64,000 bases of DNA from positions 47,285,632 to 47,349,631 of the forward strand of contig OX359246.1 of the NCBI GenBank assembly GCA_947179485.1, read 5' to 3'. The stretch comes from Allacma fusca (Eukaryota; Arthropoda; Collembola; Symphypleona; Sminthuridae). Under the pieces are notes generated by a model. The model was given only the letters and a program-made list of their open reading frames with translations. It did no database searches and was not told the origin of the DNA. Shown here piece after piece: positions 1-9,097 of the stretch (its first letter is position 1; every line of letters starts with the position of its first letter). The translations under genes and the position numbers were made by a program.

Positions 1-1227
1 CGTTACCAACTCTCCGCCTTCTATGATGGTCTTGTCGTTGTTGGTTGCTCTCTGCAGGATGTCTCGACCTCGTAACTCGTGGCGGTGTATACCTGTGCGT
101 CCTATTGGTAGGCTGTTATATAACGAGCCTCTAGGTGATTGATAGACGGCAAATCTGTCTTGAGCTCTAAATGCCTGATAGTAAGTACCTGTGTCGGAAT
201 TTTGGGTGGTATTTGCTATAGTTACGGACGGATTTTGTTCTCTCAGTTGTCTTCCTACTTGCACTAGTGTTCTTAAGGCTACCTCACTAACGTCAAGTGG
301 TGGTACTCGCAAAGCGTGTACTGGTGGATGCACGTAGATTCGACCCCCTGGTGACTGGTAAACTCGGTGTACCAGTTGTTCGTTATCGTTTCCCTGGGTG
401 GAATCTGTGTTGACGTACAGTTTTGTTGTTGCTAAATCCTTCTTAACGTTAGCCTGTGACGCAATACCAATTTGGGTGGTCTCGACCTCCTCAGTTGGTG
501 TTTCCAAATCGTTTTGGGTTGGTTGTGACCTAAACTGTAGGTTTGGCTGTGTTGGTCGGTTTCTTGGCGTATTTTCTGTTGAAACCTGTCTATTATCGTT
601 GTTAGGTGAGATGTGTACTGGGTTGATTTGCTGTGTTATCTCGTGAGAGTTGCTGTGTCGGCTTGATTGCCCTCTTTCACTTGTTACAGGTGTTGAGCGA
701 CAGGAATTACTGGAACTCGGGGTTGCTCTCGGTTGTGCCGTAGAGCTCCTTGTTGGCGTCCGATTACCTATCGGGGTTACGGGTGATGTCGTGGGTGCTC
801 TTGGGCTACCCTCTTGGGTGACTGTCTCGCAACGGGTGTTGCTAGCTCTCTCACGTATTGTTATCCCTTGTTGGCTAGTTCTGGGATTTGCGTTGTTATT
901 TTCCTCAGCCTTGTTAACCCTGTAGTGTCGTCTCACTGATTTCTGGAAATATTGTGACCTTGGTGATGAGTAGTCTACCTGATTACTGTCCGTTACCTGG
1001 TTACCTGGTCCGAGATGGTTGATGTTGATTTTATTTGACCTCTGTTTCTGAGGGGTTGTTAGTCCCTTTTGGATTGCTGCTGCAGCTATTGCTTGAGCAA
1101 TCGCCGTATTAACAGCGTCTGCTTCGTTACTCAAACTTTCCGGTGTAAGTCTTTGTGGTGTACCTGGCGGTACTGTCGGTGTCACTGTGTTTGATTGATA
1201 GGGTGGGTGTTGAGATCTGTGTAGTCT
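1..1227 (-). pseudogene. Retrotransposon gag-like open frame, cut by left window edge
   Basis: The minus strand is open for 409 codons from an in-frame TAG at 1228-1230 to the window edge, with no start codon near its beginning. The translation is rich in Thr, Gln, Asn, Ser and Pro and almost free of Cys, and I see no zinc knuckle or catalytic motif in the part present. The composition continues that of the 2642-3820 frame, from which it is separated by the hAT element at 1305-2633. If the hAT element and one target duplication are ignored, the 2642-3820 frame runs into this region but ends at a TGA (1182-1184), one base out of phase with this frame; the two frames overlap open at 1185-1227. 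It is probably part of a decayed LTR-retrotransposon structural gene. The family is not identified. Confidence 0.5.
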
Positions 1228-1296
1228 CTAAAAAATGTTGACGGTGCTCGGGGTTCCCGTCCCGTAGCTTTACCGGTAGTTTCACCTTCTCGGTTA

Positions 1297-1304
1297 CCTG
1301 AGGT
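1297..1304. repeat. 8-bp target-site duplication, left copy (CCTGAGGT)
   Basis: CCTGAGGT lies directly outside the left end of the 1305-2633 element and is repeated exactly at 2634-2641. Eight bases is the duplication length typical of hAT transposition. Confidence 0.85.
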
Positions 1305-2633
1305 CAGACCTGGATAACCGAAAAATAAGGTTTCCGTTAGTTCGTTATACGTTATTGTCAATTTGTTTTCCGTTTTCGTTTTTGTTTTCGTTATTTTAAT
1401 ATACCGTTATCGGTTAAAACGGTTAACAATCAAAATAAATTCGGTTAAACGGTTAATAACGGTATTCAACAAATGTTATTTGTCTAGTTTTAAATTTATA
1501 TTTGATTAGACTAATAACAAATAACAACAGCAGTATTCAAACATTTCAAAACCACGGATCCAATACCATTCAAAATCCGTTGGTTCGAAGGAACAAAACG
1601 GCGTTCAGTACCTCGTCCTTCATGTCCTGGTTGTGACTAGTTGAACACATCCTTTAATAACTGTTGAAGAGTCCATACTGATCTTCATGGACGTTGGCGT
1701 TGTACTGAAAAATCCCTCGAGCTTCTTCTGTCGATATTGCTTCGGTCCAGATGTTCCCGGTTCAGTATTAAAAATCTCGCCAGGCCTTTTTTAACTGCAT
1801 ATTTTGTAGCATCTTGTTCTTCAACCGTCTTAAAAATTTCAGGATGGCTGATTCTTAAATGCGACTTGAGATTTCCTGCATGACTACCCTGTGATAACCC
1901 CTGTCTAAGATAAACCCTGACAAGCATAGATTTTGTCATGAGAATTATGTGTCTAGTAATAGGATTGTACATTCATTATGCATTTATGTGCTTACCCGAA
2001 CAATCGAATCACAACCTTCCACTAAGCAGCGAGATGTTTGATCAGCGTTTCTGAACTCAAAATGTTGGAAAGCTACGCTGACTTTTTGTCTGCCCATTTT
2101 TGTGGTCAAATGTTTTTAAACCCTTGGAACATAAGTTGTAAATAAAGTGGAACTAACAATTATTAGAACTATTAGTAGAAACCGAAATATGCTGAAATGG
2201 AAAACAATTAGCAAAAGCAGATGTGTTTGTACGAAACTAACAATACATAAACCGAAATACGCTCAAATTTAACGAATATAACAATAAGTAATTCATGCTC
2301 ACTAGGTGAGTAATCAACGCACCGATATGTACATACTCATATAAAATACGTTTACAATTAGCCACGAATTTCAACAGCATATGTTTGCATTGAGTTCAAT
2401 CGACAGTTGGAAGGGAGGGGTACTGGTCGCATTTACAGTTTAAAAAATCTAAAATAACCGTATTTTTTCCGTTTCCGTTTCGGTTTCGGTTTTTACTGAA
2501 ACACATTTATCGTTTGTTTTCGTTTATCGTTAATTTTTTTTTGGTTTTCGTTAGGATTTTAAAAACCGTTACTGTCATTTTTCCGGTAATAACGTTATGA
2601 AATAACGTTATTCCATAACATTATCCATGCATG
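1305..2633 (-). mobile_element. Non-autonomous hAT-type DNA transposon, 1,329 bp
   Basis: The element is bounded by exact 8-bp direct repeats CCTGAGGT (1297-1304 and 2634-2641). Its left end reads CAGACCTGGATAAC, and its right end, read inwards on the minus strand, is CATGCATGGATAAT. These are imperfect terminal inverted repeats sharing TGGATAA at the same offset. Both subterminal regions carry repeats of the form TTTCCGTTTTCG (about 1330-1400 and 2460-2560), as hAT ends often do. Inside, on the minus strand, is a two-exon BED zinc-finger remnant, but there is no sign of the hAT catalytic or dimerisation domain, so the copy should be immobile on its own. It sits within the gag-like frame and splits it. 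Confidence 0.85.
1685..2097 (-). pseudogene. BED zinc-finger gene remnant of the hAT element (two exons)
   Basis: Exon 1 (2097-1996) encodes the first half of a BED finger: an aromatic, HFE-containing segment (VAFQHFEF) followed by a C-x4-C pair in RCLVEGCDS. It ends at a GTAAGC donor. Exon 2 starts at 1888 after a TATCACAG acceptor and gives the second half, SHAGNLKSHLRISHPEIF, which contains the His pair of the BED consensus. The frame joins in phase 0. After the finger the frame continues about 40 residues and stops at 1685, where a full hAT transposase would go on for several hundred. BED fingers bind DNA and form the N-terminus of many hAT transposases. The catalytic part has been deleted. 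Whether the remnant is expressed cannot be told from sequence. Confidence 0.7.
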
Positions 2634-2641
2634 CCTGAGGT
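2634..2641. repeat. 8-bp target-site duplication, right copy (CCTGAGGT)
   Basis: An exact copy of the 1297-1304 octamer, directly abutting the right end of the hAT element. Confidence 0.85.
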
Positions 2642-3820
2642 GATTCTTAAATTAGCTCTAGAAGCTGGTTCTAATAAAACCGTAACCGGATTCCGTGTTA
2701 CTGGTGGGTTTCTTTGGTCGTATCTAAGGTACCTGGTCAAAATGTCGTCAGCACTGGATTTGATTACCCTTTGGTCGGTGGTCTCGTTGTTATTTGGGTC
2801 TTGTTCTGGACCTGGCCTACTCTTGTTGCTGATTCGTCTTTCTTGTTGCCGTTGACCAAATTCTAGATTTTCACTAAGTCTCCCGGATTGGATCACAGTT
2901 GTATACCTGGGGGTATCGTTGAAGAAAATATGGCTATCCTGGTGTGCCTGGTGACTTCTCAACGACATTACCCGATGCTCTAAAAGGTTTCGGAAGACGT
3001 CTGTTGGGATGAAAATGTTGTCCCTGACGTTCCTACCGTACTCAAAAGCACGTGTACGTAGTACATCCCTTTCTTCTTTACTTGGATCTCTATTATTGTC
3101 CCTTCTATGGGAGAATTCAGCTAATCTAAGGAAAAAATGTGTCCACTGGACCGTACCTGTATAAAGATTATGAGCTAACCTGTGATACACCTCTATCAGT
3201 TGTCCTTCCAATCCTCGAACTACCAGAAAATTTTCCACTGAGTTCAGGTGGAAGCCTGCCGTGGTCACTAGTTGTTGAAACGATCCCGCTGGTACTATCA
3301 CATCTGTTCCTGTCACTAATTGTGTGAAATTGTCCTCCACTCTTTGGATATTGTCTAGCCCTGGTCTGATCGGTAGTAACTGATCTTCGACTGGGCCTTG
3401 CTGTTTTGTAGACTCAGACACCCGACTGAGTGTTCTTTGAAAACTCACGTCTCCCCTATTTGAGAATCCTGGAGGTGGTCTTGATAGAAACCTATCTCGC
3501 ACAAGTTGTTGTATATCTGGTTGTTGAAAGCTCGTCGTGTTCGACTGTAACCCTTTACTTTGGTCGTTAATGCTTAAATTTGATAACTGCTGATTTAGTT
3601 GAGTAGTGACCTGGTCACGATCACTCCCTATACTGCTATTAGTATGTGGCACTCCTGTTGGTGAGTCACCTTGTTCACTTAATTCGGTTGACTCGTCCGA
3701 TTGTGTTATTGCCAAGTTGTCCCTAAATGATGAGTGCGTACTGAGATTCCTTTGCTGGATAATCTCAGGTGTACTTGAAGCTATAGCTATTGGTCTGTTG
3801 GAATCTTCCAACTCATCCAT
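2642..3820 (-). pseudogene. Gag-like open frame truncated by hAT insertion
   Basis: The frame is open from an ATG at 3820. Its reading stops at 2621 only because it runs 13 bases into the inserted hAT element, so the host portion is about 393 codons. The protein is hydrophilic and low in complexity (Gln, Asn, Ser, Thr). It has one better-structured segment at roughly residues 170-290, rich in aromatic and charged residues (for example HNLYTGTVQWTHFFLRLAEF). No zinc knuckle, protease or reverse transcriptase motif is visible. Position and composition suggest the structural (gag-like) gene of a retrotransposon whose downstream genes lie beyond the left edge. The family call is weak. Confidence 0.5.
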
Positions 3821-3880
3821 TTCCGTTGACTTTTGTTGATTTATCTATTGTTCGGATTGTCCAGTAGCATTGCTGCACAT

Positions 3881-4127
3881 TTATCTATTCTTATGACTTT
3901 GTACGTCCTCTTGAGATTGTACTCTCGTGTCTTGAGGAATGTCTCCGTTGCCAACTGGATTTGTCAAGATGCTGACAACCACATTGTTGGATGATTCACT
4001 GGTCACGTCTTCTATCTCACTTTCTGGAGTTGCGAATCCTTGGTCGGCCTCTTCTACGCTCGTATGATTGTTTCCCGGGTCTGTGATGACCTCAAATGAT
4101 GACGTGGTAGCACTGCTTGCTGGTCGT
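3881..4127 (-). pseudogene. Out-of-frame gag-like segment
   Basis: Just downstream of the stop at 4128, a different minus-strand frame is open for about 80 codons to a TAA at 3881-3883. It encodes a Ser/Thr/Glu/Asp-rich stretch of the same character as the frames on either side. It has no start of its own and looks like the continuation of the 4128-4787 frame after a one-base shift. This is a mark of decay, not a separate gene. Confidence 0.4.
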
Positions 4128-4787
4128 TCATTCAGGTTGATTAAATTTCTTCAGGATTTCCCTGATCGTGAGGTCAGCATTATGACTGACTAAAACCGTG
4201 TCTCCTCTAGCGTTTAGCATGAGTTCACTTATGGTTTCAACCTCCTGGTCTTGTTGGACCTGTTGGCCCTCCAGGTTGGTTACCTTGAGGTCGCGTAATT
4301 CTCGTTGCATAGCTAGTCTATGGAGATTTTGTCCTTGCGCCACCTTTGTTTTTGACAACTTTGGTGTTTGCGCTGTTGTTACTGTTAACGTTCGTCTAGG
4401 GCTGGTTGTCGTACCTGTTACAGGTGTTGACGACGTGTCCAAGAACACATCCATGCTTTCATCGTTATTGTCAGGATTATTTCCGTGCCCCATGGCCTGC
4501 GAGCCCGATGGACTATGTGCAGATAATGCCAGGGTTGTACTGCCGGATTCTTCCATGACTGTCGATGTCGATGTTGAAGCCGTTGAACAGAGGTCAACAC
4601 CTGCCGTTGCTGTATTAGCTTTGGCTATTGCTGCTTTCCTCTCCTCCTTTTTACGAGCAAGGATTTGATCCAAACTCTCCTCATTTCGTGGTACTGGTCC
4701 CGCCGATCGCGTAGTCCTTCTAGATGGTGTTGAAGGTGCAGGTGGTGGTTCCCTTCTTGGTGGATGTTGGTTCTTTTCGGGTTCCAT
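4128..4787 (-). pseudogene. Gag-like N-terminal open frame (219 codons)
   Basis: It starts at an ATG at 4787. The N-terminus is very Pro/Arg-rich, then Ser/Thr-rich, and the last 70 residues form a likely coiled coil with many Gln, Glu and Leu (around QRELRDLKVTNLEGQQVQQD). It resembles the disordered N-terminal region of retrotransposon gag proteins by composition only. It lies directly upstream of the other two gag-like frames, and open reading continues downstream in another frame, so the original gene was probably longer and has been broken by indels. Confidence 0.45.
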
Positions 4788-4879
4788 ACCTGTAAACGTC
4801 CTAACGTTTTCTAGATGGGCCGAAAAATGCTAAGGCGTTTCGTAGAGTTTGGTTTTATGAATTTGTTTGACGGTTGTGA

Positions 4880-5450
4880 GTGTTTGTTTCAAAATGCAAT
4901 CCTGAAAACCTTCTTAAAACTTATGCCGAATTAAACTTAAACCGTTTTTAAGATTTTTTGCCTTGTATGCCTATGTTTGTGTAAACCTAGTTGTTAATCT
5001 TAATTGCCAATTGTGAACTTACTTTGGGAAAAAACGTTTTGTTGCTTACAACCTAAGTGTTCGATTCCTGAACGTCCCTAACTTTAACTGTGACTTGTCT
5101 TAAAACTTAAACTGTTTTTAATCTTAAACTTTTTGACTCCTTGTACCTAATCTCCTCCTGGTGTTACCACCCGGATCACTTTTAACTCTTTTCTAGACTT
5201 AATTCCTTTATAACCTATTCCTTCTTATTCTAACTTCTCTAAAACCTAACTGTCTTAAACTTACTTTCTTTTAAAACTTATACCTCCTCTAAACTTAAGC
5301 TCCTTAGACCCTAATCCTCTTAAAACTTACTGTCCTTAAACTTACTCACCTTAAAACTTAACCCCTTAAAACTTAAACTCCTTTAAACTTACCTATTTTT
5401 TGGTATACTTATTTATCTGCAATGGCTAGTTGCAACCTAATTCTTTAAAC
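4880..5450. repeat. Degenerate tandem repeat of CTTAAAACTTA type
   Basis: More than fifteen imperfect copies of CTTAAAACTTA or CTTAAACTTA occur at irregular 15-25 base spacing, densest at 5240-5400 (for example CCTTAAAACTTAACCCCTTA). The motif is itself near-palindromic (TTAAAACTTAA). The stretch may be part of the untranslated leader of the neighbouring retroelement or an independent decayed satellite. Confidence 0.6.
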
Positions 5451-5623
5451 TTAATCAGTCTTATTGTCAATCAACACTCTTCACATTCGGGCCGGTGTTG
5501 CCTAAATTTCCCTAAATACTCCTGTAATAATTTCTCCCAGAATTAATAAGGACTGTATTCCTCGCTACTAGTTACCCTTCTTCCCGATGGATAAGTTTCG
5601 CGTCCTAGTTCGTACCTAAGAAC

Positions 5624-6325
5624 TGGAGCTTCCAATGTGTTCAACATTTTTGTTCCGTAGGAAATTCCGTTCCGTTCCGAAACCTACTAATGATATTGGT
5701 CCCGGTTCCGTTCCGGCTGTCGGGACATCGGAACATTTGAACTGACACCGTTCGGAACAAAGAAGTAATGTATTTTTTTCCGTTACAGGTTCTGTTCCGT
5801 TCCGTATTATGCTAGTTTTTCCGTTCCGAACCCGTTCCGTTCCGAAATATACCGGAATTTTTCACAACATACATGATACACATAATTTTAATAGATTGGA
5901 TGCTAGGGAAGGGAACGATACTCGCATTACATATCTGCAGCTTTGCGAGCTTCATGAGCATTTGCGTAAATTAAATCTAACTCTGTTCAATCAATTTCGT
6001 TATTTTGGCAAAAAACTGCTTACAAGCCAGAGCGATAAGAAATGTGTTTCCATTCTAGTTGAACGATGGCGCGACACTTCAGAAATTGTACCGGGGTCGG
6101 TTCGGAACGGAACAGAACAATTCCGCTTTCCGATGACATAAATTATATGTGACTTTTTTCGTTCCGATGCTCTGAACCGTCCCGGTCCCAATATCATCGG
6201 TACAAGTGCTCATGTTCCGGTTTTGTCCCGATTCAATGACGGAACCAAAAAGAACGTTCCGAAATTGTTCCGTTCCGTTTCCGAACACGGAACTTCGGGA
6301 TTTCGGAAACCCGAAGGAAGCTCTA
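5624..6325. mobile_element. Short non-autonomous hAT-type element, 702 bp
   Basis: It is flanked by exact 8-bp duplications CTAAGAAC at 5616-5623 and 6326-6333. The ends are inverted repeats: TGGAGCTTCC at the left and TAGAGCTTCC read inwards from the right (9 of 10 match). Both subterminal regions are packed with GTTCCGTTCCG or its complement CGGAACGGAAC, many copies at each end (5650-5850 and 6095-6290). An open frame of 110 codons at 5809-6141 shows no recognisable domain and is likely fortuitous. Octamer duplication, TAGAG-type termini and dense subterminal repeats fit a hAT MITE. Confidence 0.75.
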
Positions 6326-6333
6326 CTAAGAAC

Positions 6334-9097
6334 TTCCTTGAACCGATCCTACCATCAGCAAGGCTTGTATCTGACGTAGACAATAAAAACTGAAAGCACC
6401 AGAATTTATTGAATTCCTATCCCTATAACCAACTCTCAAAAGCCATGAGCCTGTGGTTTCTTATGCCAATTCTCTCTACTCTAGCAAAATCCTTCGAGAA
6501 TGGCTAACTTATGATGTACTCAAAACCATGAGTCATCTATGGAAGAAGCGATAAAATATGAAGCGATGGAAATTTTCTTATATGTATGCTTATGTACTAA
6601 GCCAATATGTCCATGCTCAATGTACCTCGGCCCTTTGGACTGAATTTTGTCAAACCTTAATTAAACTTTCCTAATCACCTCGGCGCTCACATAATTCGGC
6701 CCTTCCGAAAGAATTTTGTTTACCTTACATACTATAGTCTTTAGATAGTCTGATCTACCTATGCTCTCTAACTGAGCTGTTTAGGATTTGATTTGCAAAA
6801 TGACTAACTGAAAACTAATATGCTCCGTGCTCCCATTCGGCCCTTCGGATTTTCTTTTGAGTCCTAATATTTGCCAAAAACCATGACAAATTATGTTCTA
6901 ATTACCCAGCGCTCAAGCCCGGCCCTTCTGGCAGAAATAGAAAGATTGAAGAAGAAAAGAGATGTTTGAAAATGTTAAGATAGATCATATTTTTCATCCG
7001 TGTAAACCTACACATCAGATGAGGGAAAGTAATTTGGAGAAAAGAGTTTTAATTGGGTTTTAGCCTCACTAGCCATGGGCTCCTAATTAAATTTGAAGAT
7101 AAAGATGTTAAAGACATTTGCGCTCAAGCCGGCACTTCAAATGTGCTTATACTATAAGGCGAAACGATGTGAAGAAGGAAAAGAATGAAAAATTATTTTT
7201 GAGTTATTTACTGAAAGATAGATCATATTTTGCTTTAAACTGAGCTTAGAAAGTAAATTTTGAGAGCCTTGTATAAATAAAAACTAGTCCTGATTAACTG
7301 AAAGATTTGAATTGTGTTTTGGGTTCCTATCCCCTAGCCTGGGGTTTCCCGAAACTTTGGAAAGTAATTCTGAGTAAAGAATTTCAACGCTAAAGCCGGC
7401 CCTTTTGAAACTGTCCTTAAACTTACGAATAGAAAGACTACTACTATACTGCGCTCAGGTCGGCACTTCAGCCGGAATAGTACCCTTTACAATACGAACA
7501 CTGTCTATGCCTACGCTCAAGCCCGGCCCTTTAGGCGTCTAAAAAGATCGAAGAAGACTTATTTTTACTGGAAGAAGCTAATTTTGGCGAAAAGTTTATA
7601 TGCACACACACCTATCATGTACTCTGAAAAGCCCTCAAAATACATATACATATATGCGCAATTTTCTAATTTTAACATATGATTTGCACCTAAATTCTGG
7701 TTAATTACTCCTGAGTTTTAAGTGTGCCTCGTAACTACGTTACAAAAATAATGAGCTCCTAAACATGAAATTCATGAACCTTAAAGAAAAATTTGTATTA
7801 CCTTATTGGACGTCCTCTTCCCCTAATTTTCCGGATAGGAAAAGTCCCAATTTCACTAGTCACTTAAAATAGTATTCCTGGCCAGTAAATAGTTCTTTTT
7901 ATAGTGCTGCACTAGGACTTCTGAATTATTACTTGAATCCGCGCGTGATGATAATTTCCAAATTTTCTTTCTTGAAGTAACATTTTGTGGATATTATTAT
8001 CTACCCTTCACGAGAAGTTTCGGGTGGCCTTGGAGAGAAATGAGACATTTCCTCCGTATCGAGCCCCATACTTCCATCCCATGAGTTAAAAAACTGCGAC
8101 CATGATTTGCTACAAAATCGGTCTTTTGTTTCAGGGTCATCCGCAAGTCCTCGACCTACGGATCCTCCGGGTCCTCACCAAATAAAACCCGAAGGCCTGG
8201 CAGAAACATCATGTTACGTTGTTGTTACCCGGGTGATTATGATACTTCGGATAACTAGACGTAGCCTAGGTTCGGTTGTTCCATTCCCCTGAATTAGGGT
8301 TTCGATGTTGGTGAAACTCATGAATAAATGGAACTATTGATTTCTGTAGTGTAGATCTTTATTTTATTCATGTTGGCCAATTATTGTTCCTAGAACTGAT
8401 ACAATTTACACTGAACAATTTAACATTTAACACTTAAAATAGAATGAAATTCTGAATCTCTTCTTCCATGAAATTCTCCCAATTTCATGTCGCCCCGTTT
8501 GCAACCCGTTGAGCTCCATCACGGAGGGAATGGACTCTAGGTGCGTCTCTTCTTGATGTTGCTTGCTTGAAGTCGAGATTAGAACTTCTACTCGATCTAC
8601 GTGTTAATCTAATCCTAATCTATTCCTAGCTTTATTGTTTATTAAATAATCTGAATCATTTCCTTTCCTTTTCTTATAATTATGTTTTGTCAGCGTTTGG
8701 CGTCACGTAGCCTTTGCTTACGACCTTCTAAATTATTTGCTGACGTATTTTATGCTTAATCTACTCTATTTATAAGATATTCGTAACAATATGGTGCAAT
8801 CTAAATATGACTTAGCGTTGGCAAAGTTTGTCTGTATTTAGCAGCGTTTATTTCTGCATAACTAGTTAAGCGCTTCTCTAGAACATAATTAGAACCAATT
8901 CTTCTTTACAACTACTACAAAGTTTAAACGTTTTTTAATACTGTAACATTTTCTGCAGCACTTTTTTATCTATTATTCGGAATCCATGCGTTTGTTAAGC
9001 CATTACTGTCAAGAACCGCACAGTAAATATTTCAGGCATTACATCAAAGTAATTGACAATTATCTCTGTTTATAAGAAAAAAATATTATAATGTCCT
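6334..9097. other. Gene-free, repeat-bearing interval
   Basis: Apart from the GC-rich short repeats at 6620-7540, I see no coding exon here. It may contain the terminal repeat or leader of the gag-like element, but I found no convincing LTR boundary or primer-binding site. The last 500 bases are the AT-rich 3' flank of the receptor kinase gene. Confidence 0.4.
6620..7540. repeat. Interspersed ~20-bp repeat, consensus GCGCTCAAGCCCGGCCCTT
   Basis: About eight degenerate copies in the same orientation occur near 6632, 6690, 6825, 6910, 7120, 7388, 7450 and 7512. All contain CGGCCCTT or CGGCACTT, usually preceded by GCTCAAG or similar. They are GC-rich islands in AT-rich DNA at irregular spacing (60-270 bases). 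This looks like leader or long terminal repeat sequence of a retroelement; function unknown. Confidence 0.6.

Noticed and set aside
398-925. Plus-strand frames opposite the gag-like frame
   Set aside because: They are shadows of the long open minus-strand frame and have no domains.
1229-1236. Six T followed by A read as a programmed -1 slippery heptamer
   Set aside because: In the frame entering from the upstream gag-like segment the codon phase is wrong for X-XXY-YYZ, and a shift there would meet TAG at once.
5809-6141. 110-codon frame inside the 702-bp element
   Set aside because: It runs through subterminal GTTCC repeats at both ends and has no BED, transposase or other domain.
8100-8300. 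Possible primer-binding site or LTR edge for the gag-like element
   Set aside because: A TGGTGAGGACC string exists on the minus strand but is not preceded by a CA-ending repeat, and no second LTR is in the window to compare.
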